64,000 bases of DNA, from assembly GCF_041714655.1 (NCBI RefSeq), contig NZ_CP168219.1, positions 558,001 to 622,000 on the forward strand, written 5' to 3'. The notes below the pieces were generated by a model. It worked only from the letters and a program-made list of their open reading frames with translations, was not told the origin of the DNA and ran no database searches. Of the stretch, positions 27,355-36,210 are shown piece by piece. The stretch is from Pseudoroseicyclus_A sp041714655. Its GTDB lineage: Bacteria > Pseudomonadota > Alphaproteobacteria > Rhodobacterales > Rhodobacteraceae. Both the position numbers and the translations under genes were made by a program. How positions within the stretch are numbered: position 1 is the stretch's first letter; every line of letters begins with the position of its first letter.

Positions 27355-27951
27355 GTGCCGGGGCGGCTGATCCTGACGCATGACGGCGCCGCGCTCTCTG
27401 CGGCGCTGGGCGTGACGGTGGAGGCGTCCCCGCGGGACAATATCGCGCCGGGCGAGGAGATCCTCGCGCTCCTCCCCGACGGCCCGGCCCGCGCGCGCTG
27501 GGGCATCGTGCCGGTCGGCCGCGTGAACGCGCGGGGGCGCCCGGTCATGGAGCGCATCGTCAACGCGCGCTCGGAGACGGTCTTCGACAAGAGCGCCTAT
27601 GCGGGGACCGGGCGCGCGGTGATCCCCGTCTCGGGCTGGTACGAATGGACGGGCAAGACGCGCACCAAGGAAGTCTGGCGGATCACCCGCGCGGATGGCG
27701 CGCCGCTGCTCTTCGCCGCGATCAGCGATGTCTGGCAGGCGCCGGGAGGCGCGTCGCTCCTCCAGGTGGCGCCGGTCACCTGCAAGCCCAACCCGGAGGT
27801 GGCGGAGGTGCATGACCGGATGGCGGTGGTGCTCCGCCCCGAGGATGTGGCCGTGTGGCTCACCGGCGACCGGGCGGCGGTCACGCCGCTGATGGCACCG
27901 GCCCCGGCCGGGACCTTCCGCGTCGAGCCCGTGGCTGACCCCGGTCGATAG
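27355..27951 (+). CDS. SRAP (YedK/HMCES)-family protein lacking Cys2
   Basis: SRAP proteins crosslink to abasic sites in single-stranded DNA through the N-terminal cysteine left after Met removal. This 198-residue homologue keeps N29 (NIAPG), WGIVP at 49-53, NARSE at 70-74, the catalytic E97 in GWYEW and H153 in HDRM. The N-terminus is M-P-G-R-L, not M-C-G-R: proline replaces the cysteine. It starts with GTG three bases after the arylesterase stop. Crosslinking chemistry is therefore not expected, although DNA binding could remain. Confidence 0.88.
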   Translation: MPGRLILTHDGAALSAALGVTVEASPRDNIAPGEEILALLPDGPARARWGIVPVGRVNARGRPVMERIVNARSETVFDKSAYAGTGRAVIPVSGWYEWTGKTRTKEVWRITRADGAPLLFAAISDVWQAPGGASLLQVAPVTCKPNPEVAEVHDRMAVVLRPEDVAVWLTGDRAAVTPLMAPAPAGTFRVEPVADPGR

Positions 27952-27975
27952 GGGGAGCGGCGAGCGGGGGCACAA

Positions 27976-28006
27976 AGCAAGAGGGCGGCAGATCGCTCCG
28001 CCGCCC
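27976..28006 (-). terminator. Terminator of the first cold-shock gene
   Basis: On the minus strand GGGCGGC pairs with GCCGCCC across a ten-base loop and is followed by TCTTGCTTTG. It lies 19 bases after the csp stop codon, in the convergent gap with the SRAP gene. Confidence 0.7.
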
Positions 28007-28024
28007 CCGACATCCGGTCTCTCC

Positions 28025-28231
28025 TCAGGCGAGGGAGATGTTCACGGCGCTCTGCCGGCCGTCGCGGCCGGTCTCGAGGTCGTAGGTCACCTTTTGATTG
28101 TCGGCGAGCCCGGTAAGGCCCGAGCGTTCGACGGCGGAAATATGGACGAACACGTCCTTCGCGCCGCCATCAGGCGCAATGAAGCCATACCCCTTGGTGG
28201 TATTGAACCATTTCACGGTGCCGGTTGCCAT
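28025..28231 (-). CDS. Cold-shock protein (CspA family), copy 1
   Basis: This 68-residue single OB-fold RNA chaperone has RNP1 KGYGFIAP and RNP2 VFVHISA. The start at 28231 is set by AGGAG lying eight bases upstream; two upstream starts would leave no spacing. It differs from copy 2 (29875-30081) at roughly a tenth of positions, so the two are recent paralogues or under strong constraint. Confidence 0.96.
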   Translation of the reverse strand: MATGTVKWFNTTKGYGFIAPDGGAKDVFVHISAVERSGLTGLADNQKVTYDLETGRDGRQSAVNISLA

Positions 28232-28387
28232 CGGCATCACTCCTGTCCGGTGCCGCTCGCTTTAGGCAGCGGCCTGGCGCGTCGCGTCGATCGTGCTTGG
28301 CCTTCGGAAGAAGAGTGGGCAGATGAAGTAACTCGCACGCGTAATCTTCCAGATTTACCTAGGATCAATCAAGGTGATTCGCGGCCA

Positions 28388-28609
28388 TCAAATGACCCGC
28401 AGCGCAGCCGGCAAATGGGGCCCTCCGCCCTGCGGGGGCGGGGCCGGGGGCCGCGCGGCAGAGAGCAGCAGCCCCGCCGCAATGGGCCCGGGCGCCAGGT
28501 AGAGGCAGAGGGCCAGCGGCCAGCCCGCCCCGAAGACAATGAGGCTGATCGCCGCGGCGATGACGCCGAGAGCGCCGGTGCAGATCATGAGAGCGGTGGC
28601 CATGGGCAT
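28388..28609 (-). CDS. Small membrane protein, unknown
   Basis: This 73-residue protein has two hydrophobic segments: TALMICTGALGVIAAAISLIVF (about 5-26) and ALCLYLAPGPIAAGLLLSA. A proline-rich C-terminus follows. An AAGGGG ribosome binding site precedes the ATG. No family was recognised. It lies in a run of very small membrane-protein genes between the two cold-shock genes. The second frame on the same strand here is less plausible. Confidence 0.55.
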   Translation of the reverse strand: MPMATALMICTGALGVIAAAISLIVFGAGWPLALCLYLAPGPIAAGLLLSAARPPAPPPQGGGPHLPAALRVI

Positions 28610-28757
28610 CCCCTTGCTGTCCCCTCATGGGACGGGACCATTCGGGCCGGATCATGACGCGCCGGGGGCGGGGGCAGGGATTTGCCGGGGCGGGGATCGG
28701 CCGGCTCTCGGAATAGGGGCGGGCCCTCGCCTTTCGGCAGGCCCGCCCCCGGTCTCT

Positions 28758-28835
28758 TCAGAAGACGTCGAAGAGATAGAGTAGAATGATGATCGGAATC
28801 GGAATTCCGATGATCCAGGCAAGAATGCCTTTCAT
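28758..28835 (-). CDS. 25-residue hydrophobic peptide
   Basis: This short gene encodes MKGILAWIIGIPIPIIILLYLFDVF, given here only as start MKGILAW, core IPIPIIILLYL and end FDVF. It is a single membrane helix with a positive N-terminus and an acidic end. It sits 12 bases downstream of the DUF3309 gene on the same strand, so the two are likely co-transcribed. A weak GGACAG is the only ribosome binding site seen. Its size puts it below usual annotation limits. Confidence 0.6.
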   Translation of the reverse strand: MKGILAWIIGIPIPIIILLYLFDVF

Positions 28836-28846
28836 CTGTGCTGTCC

Positions 28847-29005
28847 TCAGAACACGCCCATCAGGGCGAGAATGATGATGATGACCAGCACCAGCCCGAG
28901 GCCGCCCGTGGGCGCGTAGCCCCAGTTGCGCGAATAGCCCCAGGTGGGCAGCGCGCCGATGAGCAGCAGGATCAGGATGATGATGAGAATGGTGGACAGG
29001 GCCAT
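28847..29005 (-). CDS. DUF3309 family small membrane protein
   Basis: This 52-residue protein matches DUF3309: an N-terminal helix (LSTILIIILILLLIGALP), the conserved loop TWGYSRNWGYAPTGGLG, and a second helix. Members are very small, often present in several copies and of unknown function; their frequent link to stress conditions is only suggestive. The ATG at 29005 is preceded by GGGAGG. The 25-residue gene follows. Confidence 0.88.
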   Translation of the reverse strand: MALSTILIIILILLLIGALPTWGYSRNWGYAPTGGLGLVLVIIIILALMGVF

Positions 29006-29168
29006 GCCGGCCTCCCGAAATTGTGAGCGATTGTCAGGCGCAACGCCTTGAGAGGCCAAGAGGTTCCCGCGATGCGCGCTTTCCGTCTTTCGGTCAAGTT
29101 TTCGCCAAATTGAGGGGGGACAAGGGCGCATCAATCGTTGGACCCCTTCCAGCTCAGGAGTGACAGGT

Positions 29169-29807
29169 ATGTCCCTGCGCCATCGGCTCTCTCGCGCGGC
29201 GCCCGCGCTGACCGCTCTCGCCCTTCTCGCCGCCTGCAGCGCAGGCCCCGCGCCCGGGGGTGGCGGCGGCGGTGGCGGCTCGCCGACGCCCGGCGGCAGC
29301 GAGAGCTACACGACCGACCTCGCCGGCAAGGAAGAGCGCGTTGCCGCCGGCGGCCGGGTGCTCGATCAGGTCTATGGCGGCCAGCCGATGCCGGCGGTGC
29401 TGGTGCCGACGCTCGGCACGGCGACCTACAACGGCGCCGTCAGCTTCGGCAGCGACGTGAAGGACCCCGATTACGTGGCCGCCATGGCGGTGACGCTCGA
29501 TTTCGGCACCGACCGGGTGCGCGGCTCGCTGTGGGATTTCCACGACCGCGCCGGCCATGTGGCGGGCGGCAGCGTGCCGATCAACGGAAGGATGCCCGCC
29601 AACGCGCCGGGCAGCGTCGAGGCCGGCGGCCGTGGCACGCTCTACTGGGGGCCCGAGGTCTCGGACGTCCGCGTCGACCTGCGCGGCAATCTCTACGGCG
29701 GCGAGGCGCAATGGCTCTGGGGACCGGGGACCGCGACGGTCACGACCGGCGGCGAGACCGATCAATACACCGCCACTATGGGCGGCGTGAACGACCGCGC
29801 GAACTGA
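29169..29807 (+). CDS. Outer membrane lipoprotein with TbpB-like beta domain
   Basis: This 212-residue protein has a lipoprotein signal with lipobox LLAAC (Cys23), then a glycine-rich linker with a run of eight glycines. The C-terminal beta-rich domain has AAMAVTLDFGTDRVRGSLWDF and GTLYWGPEVSDVRVDLRGNLYGGEA, a pattern of the transferrin-binding-protein-B-like beta-barrel found in surface lipoproteins. The start at 29169 is set by AGGAG eight bases upstream. The function is unknown; without a partner receptor gene nearby, iron uptake is not implied. Confidence 0.75.
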   Translation: MSLRHRLSRAAPALTALALLAACSAGPAPGGGGGGGGSPTPGGSESYTTDLAGKEERVAAGGRVLDQVYGGQPMPAVLVPTLGTATYNGAVSFGSDVKDPDYVAAMAVTLDFGTDRVRGSLWDFHDRAGHVAGGSVPINGRMPANAPGSVEAGGRGTLYWGPEVSDVRVDLRGNLYGGEAQWLWGPGTATVTTGGETDQYTATMGGVNDRAN

Positions 29808-29824
29808 GCCGGATTGGAGAACGA

Positions 29825-29852
29825 AAAAGGGCGCCCGCGAGGGCGCCCTTTT
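29825..29852. terminator. Bidirectional terminator between the lipoprotein and csp copy 2
   Basis: AAAAGGGCGCCC pairs perfectly with GGGCGCCCTTTT across a GCGA tetraloop of the stable GNRA class. With A and T tracts on opposite sides it can stop transcription from both convergent genes. Confidence 0.93.
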
Positions 29853-29874
29853 CCGTTGATCGGGTGCGTGGGGC

Positions 29875-30081
29875 TCAGGCGAGCGCCAGGTTCACCGCCG
29901 ATTCGCGGCCGTCACGGCCGGACTCGAGGTCGTAGGTGACCTTCTGGTTGTCGGCGAGGCCGGAGAGGCCGGAGCGCTCGACGGCGGAGATGTGGACGAA
30001 CACGTCCTTGCCGCCGGTCTCAGGAGCGATGAAGCCGAAGCCTTTGGTGGTGTTGAACCATTTCACGGTGCCAGTGGCCAT
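29875..30081 (-). CDS. Cold-shock protein (CspA family), copy 2
   Basis: This is a 68-residue single OB-fold protein with RNP1 KGFGFIAP and RNP2 VFVHISA. It is closely similar to copy 1 along its whole length, the differences being mostly conservative. The gene closes the stretch of small stress-like genes begun by copy 1. The 250 bases upstream of it hold no recognised gene and would include its 5' leader, where cold-responsive structure is common in this family. Confidence 0.96.
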   Translation of the reverse strand: MATGTVKWFNTTKGFGFIAPETGGKDVFVHISAVERSGLSGLADNQKVTYDLESGRDGRESAVNLALA

Positions 30082-30331
30082 GTGAGTATCCTATCTGTTC
30101 GCTGCCCGCGACACTGCGGCAGCCCGGCTCGTCAGTTCAAGTTCGAGACTGCGTACCGGTTAGGGGAACAGGGGATCGAATAGAAATCGTAGCGAGGAGG
30201 CGTATGGCACGGGAAGGGGGGGTGTGGCAAGGGGGGCTTCGCGATGTTACCGTTCTAGCATTGCCTTCATGTCTTCTTCACTTGACGACGCCTCTTGCAG
30301 CACCCTTTGGTCTGAGCTTGCACCGCAGAGG

Positions 30332-31195
30332 CTACCGCTGACCAATCGGTCGTGCCTTGCTCGCATCCCGCCGCATTTGGTTTTCAAGTTGTGCTTTTTC
30401 TTCCAGCATTCGGCCCAGGTCAGATAGGGGGCCAAGCGTCCTTGTGTTGGCCTCCTTCCTGCTCCGCTTCTCCAAGATGCTATGAGTACTTGTTGCCGCG
30501 AGCCGTTCTCCGAACAGCTTGTCGATGTAATCGTAGTCTGGAAACTCATCCGGCAGACACTCATAGGCCTTCAGGCGTCCAACGACAGTGGCAATCCAGT
30601 CTGCTGCCTGAATATTCTGATCAAGGTGAGACTCCACCTCGAAGGGCTGACCTGCCAAGTTCAGACATGGCTCACTGCCGAACATTGTCTTGGAGGCACA
30701 TTCCAGCAGTTCCTTACGGGCTTGATGTTGATCCATTACGACGACAAACTGTTCATTCCTCGACGCAGCGTACCGATCAAGTTTTCTCAAAGCATGGGCA
30801 AAGCAAGTGGTATGCAGTCCAATAGGATTCAGACCATCTACAACGCCTAGCTTCTTCTCTCTGCCATAGTAGAAGGTTCGGCCGCCTAGGTCGCTGACCT
30901 TTTTGAAGGTTCGGTGGACCAATCGACGCAATTCAGGATATTCTCTGAGCGTCTTCGGTCGGATGAACGAAGTTCCTTTCTTTTCCCACTTCGCGGGCAT
31001 CTTTCCATTAGCACGAAGGTCATGCTGAAAGTTCTTCTTCTTCTGATCCAAGATAAAAGAAGCGAATGGCCTTACTGCGGTTTCGGGCAGGATCATTCCT
31101 GCGAGGCCAAAGACGGGGCTCTCGTTGTGTTTGCGGCCATCTCGACCGCAATAGGGCCCGATATGGCCGAATTCATCTAGATATGCGAAGAGCAT
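30332..31195 (-). CDS. DUF3800 domain protein
   Basis: This 287-residue protein shows the DUF3800 landmarks: the N-terminal acidic strand FAYLDEFGHIG, a middle strand QFVVVMDQH and the C-terminal helix NIQAADWIATVVG. The family is widespread near mobile and defence genes and is thought to have an RNase H-like fold; its activity is unproven to my knowledge. Codon use is clearly more AT-rich than in neighbouring genes, pointing to recent acquisition. The ATG at 31195 has no ribosome binding site and lies 10 bases after a terminator-like hairpin. Confidence 0.82.
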   Translation of the reverse strand: MLFAYLDEFGHIGPYCGRDGRKHNESPVFGLAGMILPETAVRPFASFILDQKKKNFQHDLRANGKMPAKWEKKGTSFIRPKTLREYPELRRLVHRTFKKVSDLGGRTFYYGREKKLGVVDGLNPIGLHTTCFAHALRKLDRYAASRNEQFVVVMDQHQARKELLECASKTMFGSEPCLNLAGQPFEVESHLDQNIQAADWIATVVGRLKAYECLPDEFPDYDYIDKLFGERLAATSTHSILEKRSRKEANTRTLGPLSDLGRMLEEKAQLENQMRRDASKARPIGQR

Positions 31196-31205
31196 AAACA
31201 CAGAA

Positions 31206-31225
31206 GCCCGCACCGAAGTGCGGGC
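31206..31225 (-). terminator. Terminator-like hairpin downstream of ettA
   Basis: On the minus strand GCCCGCAC-TTCG-GTGCGGGC, a C(UUCG)G tetraloop stem of eight pairs, is followed by TTCTGTGTTT. It is 139 bases beyond the ettA stop and directly before the DUF3800 start. It would end the ettA transcript or attenuate DUF3800. Confidence 0.75.
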
Positions 31226-31364
31226 CCTGGAATGAGGGCGGCGCTTACGCTAACCGCCTCTCGTGACTCGCACGTAGCATTACGATCTAGTTCTTTCAAG
31301 GGCACTAACGCGGCGATCGCGGGGCCTTGTGGAAAGCTGTTCTACCCGCCCCAGCATGTAGTGT

Positions 31365-33020
<1,656 letters not shown>

Positions 33021-33104
33021 GCCGCTCTCCTTTGCCTCTGACGGGTGCCTCTGACGGGCGGGGGATATAGCGTAAGGCGCCCGCCTTCAACGGGGCTGGA
33101 GGGC

Positions 33105-33569
33105 TCAGAGGTCCTTCTCGAAGAAGACGTCCGGATAGGGGTCGGCGTTGAACCGCGGAATCTCGCGCCAGCCGCTGTTGCGGTAGAGCGCCACGGCCTC
33201 GGGCAGCGCCGAATTGGTGTCGAGCCGCAGCCGCGTCATGCCGAGCCGGCGCGCCTCGGCCTCGCAAGCCGCCATGAAGCGCCGGGCGAGCCCCTGTCCG
33301 CGCGCGTCGGGGGAGACCCAGAGGCGCTTCACCTCGCCGACCTCAGAGCCGTTGCCCTTGAGCCCGCAGCAGCCCATGGCCTCGCCTGCCGCCCGCGCCA
33401 CCCAGAAGGCGCCGAGGGGCGGGGAGAGGGCGGCTCGGTCGGGATCGGCGGAGAGCGCCACGTCGAAGCCGCCCGGAAAGCGCGCCGCGAGTTCGGCGTA
33501 GTAGCTTTGCAGGCAGAAGAGCGCGTCGGGGGTGTCGGGCGGGGTGAGGGTGAGCGTGATCTCGGTCAT
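33105..33569 (-). CDS. GNAT-family N-acetyltransferase
   Basis: This 154-residue GNAT protein has the acetyl-CoA-binding motif A VSPDARGQGLARRFMAACE (R/Q-x-x-G-x-G/A pattern) and the beta-4 strand VGEVKRLWV. The C-terminus ALYRNSGWREIPRFNADPYPDVFFEKDL is typical of small-molecule acetyltransferases. An AAGGAG site precedes the start at 33569. It follows the AEC transporter gene by 11 bases on the same strand, suggesting co-expression. The substrate is unknown. Confidence 0.88.
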   Translation of the reverse strand: MTEITLTLTPPDTPDALFCLQSYYAELAARFPGGFDVALSADPDRAALSPPLGAFWVARAAGEAMGCCGLKGNGSEVGEVKRLWVSPDARGQGLARRFMAACEAEARRLGMTRLRLDTNSALPEAVALYRNSGWREIPRFNADPYPDVFFEKDL

Positions 33570-33580
33570 CCGCGTCTCCT

Positions 33581-34474
33581 TCAGGCGAGGGCCGCCCAGA
33601 GCGGCAGGGCGGCAATGGCGAGGAGCGTCTGCCAGGCCATGATCTCGGCATAGAGCGGCGCGTCGCCGCCCATGGCGCGGGCGACGATATAGCCGTTGGC
33701 GGCGGTGGGCACGGCGAAGGCGAGAACGCCCGCCAGCCGTTCCAGCTCGCCGAGGCCGAGCGCCCAGGCGGCGGCGAGGAAGAGCGCCGGCATCAACACA
33801 GGACGGAAGGCGAGGCCGAGGAGCGTGGCGCCGGTGAGCCGCCGCAGGCGCCCCGCCTCGATCCCCGCGCCGACGCAGAGGAGCGCGATGCCGAGGCCCC
33901 CGGCGCCGATCATCTCGAAGGTGGTCTGCAGGATGCCCGGCAGATGCAGCCCGGCGAGGTTCATGGCGAGCCCGATGAGGCTGCCCTGCACCAGCGGATT
34001 GCGCCCGATGCTCTTCGCCATGCCGGCGAGCGAGGGATCGGCGCTGCCCCAGCGAGAGAGGACGAGCACGCAGGCGATGTTCACCGGCGCGATGATGACG
34101 ACCATGGCCATGGCGATGAGGGGCGCGCCCTCCGCGCCCAGAAAGCCGGGCGCCGCCGCGAGCGCGAGGAAGCCGTTCCACCGGGTCGCGGTCTGGAAGA
34201 TCGTCGTGCGGGCGGGGCCGTCCATCCGGGCCGAGGCGGCGAGCGCCAGGGCGCCGCCGGCAGCGAGCGTCACAAGGATCGCCACGGCGTAATCCGCCAG
34301 CGCCCCGAAGGCGAGATCGGCATTGGAGATGATGTCGATGAGGAGCACGGGGAAGAGCAGCCGGTAGCAGAGCGTCTCGATCGGCCCCCAGCTTTCCCGC
34401 GGGATGATGCCCGAGGCCTTCAGCGCGAAGCCGGCGGCAATGGTGAGGGCGATGGGCAGGATGGCGGCGAGCAT
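33581..34474 (-). CDS. AEC-family transporter (auxin efflux carrier-like permease)
   Basis: This 297-residue membrane protein has about ten hydrophobic helices with the AEC pattern: an N-terminal ILPIALTIAAGFALKASGIIP, a central block (ADYAVAILVTLAAGGALALA), a conserved LIGLAMNLAGLHLPGIL segment and GGLGIALLCVGAGI. Bacterial members export or import organic acids such as malonate or malate. Specificity is not readable here. It is divergent from the aminopeptidase gene, with 109 bases between starts. Confidence 0.88.
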   Translation of the reverse strand: MLAAILPIALTIAAGFALKASGIIPRESWGPIETLCYRLLFPVLLIDIISNADLAFGALADYAVAILVTLAAGGALALAASARMDGPARTTIFQTATRWNGFLALAAAPGFLGAEGAPLIAMAMVVIIAPVNIACVLVLSRWGSADPSLAGMAKSIGRNPLVQGSLIGLAMNLAGLHLPGILQTTFEMIGAGGLGIALLCVGAGIEAGRLRRLTGATLLGLAFRPVLMPALFLAAAWALGLGELERLAGVLAFAVPTAANGYIVARAMGGDAPLYAEIMAWQTLLAIAALPLWAALA

Positions 34475-34583
34475 GGGCCATGGATTGGCAGAGCCCGGGG
34501 GGGAGGTCCAGAGCCGCCGGCTGGCCCTCCGGCCGGGGGAGGGCTAGGTAAGGCGCAACACCAGACAGAACCGGAGTTCCGCC

Positions 34584-35843
34584 ATGATCCAGGACGATGC
34601 CGACCTGCCCTTCGACCTCGCCAAGCTCGACCGCCTCGCCGAAGTGGCGGTCAAGGTGGGGCTCGGCCTTCAGGAGGGGCAGGACCTCGTGGTCACCGCG
34701 CCGACCACGGCGCTGCCGTTCCTGCGCCGCGTCGTCGCGCAGGCCTATCGCGCCGGCGCCGGGCTGGTGACGCCGATCCTCTCCGATGCCGAAATCACGC
34801 TCGCCCGCTACCGCGAGGCGAAGGACGAGAGCTTCGACAAGGCGCCGGGCTGGCTCTACAAGGGCATGGCCGAGGCCTTCGAGGCCGGCGCCGCCCGCAT
34901 GGCCATCGTCGCCGACGACCCGATGCTGCTGGCGGATGAGGACCCGGGCAAGGTCTCCCGCGCCGGTCGGGCCAATTCGGCCGCCTATCAGCCGGCGCTG
35001 GCCAAGATCGCCGGCTTCGACATCAACTGGAACATCGCCGCCTATCCCGGGCTCGACTGGGCCCGCCGGATGTTCCCCGACCTTGCCGCCGAAGAGGCGC
35101 AGGCGAAGCTGGCGGAGGCGATCTTCGCCGCGAGCCGCATCGAGAACAACGACCCGGTGGCGGAGTGGGCCAAGCACAACGGGGCGCTGAAGGCCCGCTG
35201 GACCTGGCTGAACGAACAGCGCTTCGATGCGCTGCATTACACCGGGCCGGGCACCGATTTCACGCTCGGCCTCGCCGAGGACCACAAGTGGAAGGGCGGC
35301 GCGTCGGAGGCGAAGAACGGCGTCATCTGCAACCCCAACATCCCGACGGAGGAGGTGTTCACCACCCCCGACCGCAACCGCGCCGAAGGCTGGGTGCGCG
35401 CCACCAAGCCGCTCAGCCACATGGGCGCGATCATCGAGGGGATCGAGGTGCGCTTCGAGGGCGGCCGGATCGTCGAGGCGAAGGCGACCCGCGGCGAGGC
35501 GGTCTTCAAGGAGCTGATCGCGACCGACGAGGGCGCCTCCCGGCTGGGAGAGGTGGCGCTGGTGCCGCATTCCTCGCCGATCTCGGCCTCGGGCCTTCTC
35601 TATTACAACACGCTCTTCGACGAGAACGCCTCCTGCCACATCGCGCAGGGCCAGTGCTATTCGGATTGCTTCCTCGACGGCGCCAAGCTCTCGAAGGAAG
35701 AGATCGCGGCCAAGGGCGGGAACTCCTCGCTGATCCACGTCGACTGGATGATCGGCTCCTCCGAGGTCGATATCGACGGCATCAAGGCCGACGGCTCGCG
35801 CGTGCCGGTGATGCGTGGCGGGGAGTGGGCGCACCGGCTCTGA
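34584..35843 (+). CDS. M29-family aminopeptidase (AmpS-like)
   Basis: This 419-residue metallopeptidase of the M29 (AmpS/AmpT) family releases N-terminal residues from peptides and uses cobalt, zinc or manganese. Landmarks are DLAKLDRLAEVAVKVGLGLQEGQ, the GTDFTLGLAEDHKW segment, NIPTEEVFTTPD with the metal-ligand glutamates, and the C-terminal HIAQGQCYSDCF and HVDWMIGSSEVDIDG with the remaining His/Asp ligands. No signal peptide is visible. Length agrees with the family. Repeat F follows. Confidence 0.92.
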   Translation: MIQDDADLPFDLAKLDRLAEVAVKVGLGLQEGQDLVVTAPTTALPFLRRVVAQAYRAGAGLVTPILSDAEITLARYREAKDESFDKAPGWLYKGMAEAFEAGAARMAIVADDPMLLADEDPGKVSRAGRANSAAYQPALAKIAGFDINWNIAAYPGLDWARRMFPDLAAEEAQAKLAEAIFAASRIENNDPVAEWAKHNGALKARWTWLNEQRFDALHYTGPGTDFTLGLAEDHKWKGGASEAKNGVICNPNIPTEEVFTTPDRNRAEGWVRATKPLSHMGAIIEGIEVRFEGGRIVEAKATRGEAVFKELIATDEGASRLGEVALVPHSSPISASGLLYYNTLFDENASCHIAQGQCYSDCFLDGAKLSKEEIAAKGGNSSLIHVDWMIGSSEVDIDGIKADGSRVPVMRGGEWAHRL

Positions 35844-35862
35844 GGCTTCGGCCCGCCTGAGA

Positions 35863-35919
35863 GGCCGGGGGGCTGTCTGCCCCCCGGACCCCCCGAAGGG
35901 TATTTGAAAAGGGGCAGAG
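35863..35919 (+). repeat. Dispersed intergenic repeat, copy F (diverged)
   Basis: CCGGGGGGC-TGTCT-GCCCCCCGG is followed by ACCCCCCGAAGGGTATTTGAAAAGGGG. It opens the 363-base gap between the aminopeptidase and the sugar ABC genes. The rest of that gap (to about 36120) holds no gene or RNA I recognise. Confidence 0.6.
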
Positions 35920-36150
35920 GCAGACGGTCTCCGAGCGGCCCCTCTGAGGCTACAAGAGGCGGCGGCGCTGTTCCCGGGAGGGAAGGGGGCCGGCCGCGCG
36001 GGCGGGCGGCGGCGGATGTGCCCGCCGAAGAGCCCCCCGAACCGCGCGCGAAAATTTTCGCCTCCCGAAGAAACCCCCTTGAGAACGGCTGACCCTCGGT
36101 TAGTCTGCTTGAGCCGCCCCCGACGGAGGTGGGGCCGGCGGGAGGAGTTT

Positions 36151-36210
36151 ATGACCTGTCTGGCGGGGTTCGCCCCGGGACCGGCCTGCGCGGCCGGGGA
36201 TCACGCATGA
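36151..36210 (+). CDS. Candidate 19-codon leader ORF before the sugar ABC operon
   Basis: A strong GGGAGGAG site sits three bases from an ATG that opens a 19-residue frame (start MTCLAGF, end AAGDHA). It stops with TGA overlapping the ATG of the ABC ATPase gene. The ATPase start itself has only a weak GGGG, and a CCGGCC-TGCGC-GGCCGG hairpin at 36181-36197 sits just before it. Translation of the leader would open that hairpin and couple the two. No amino-acid run hints at attenuation by charged tRNA. It could also be chance. Confidence 0.4.
   Translation: MTCLAGFAPGPACAAGDHA

Noticed and set aside
33105..35834. A 909-codon open frame on the minus strand across GNAT, AEC transporter and aminopeptidase genes
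   Set aside because: It is fused from real GNAT codons at its end and the antisense of the M29 gene; composition is arginine/histidine-rich as in GC-rich shadow frames. Only the last 154 codons are a gene.
35920..36120. Riboswitch or other structured RNA in the gap before the sugar ABC operon
   Set aside because: GC-rich sequence with local pairing but no recognised riboswitch core.
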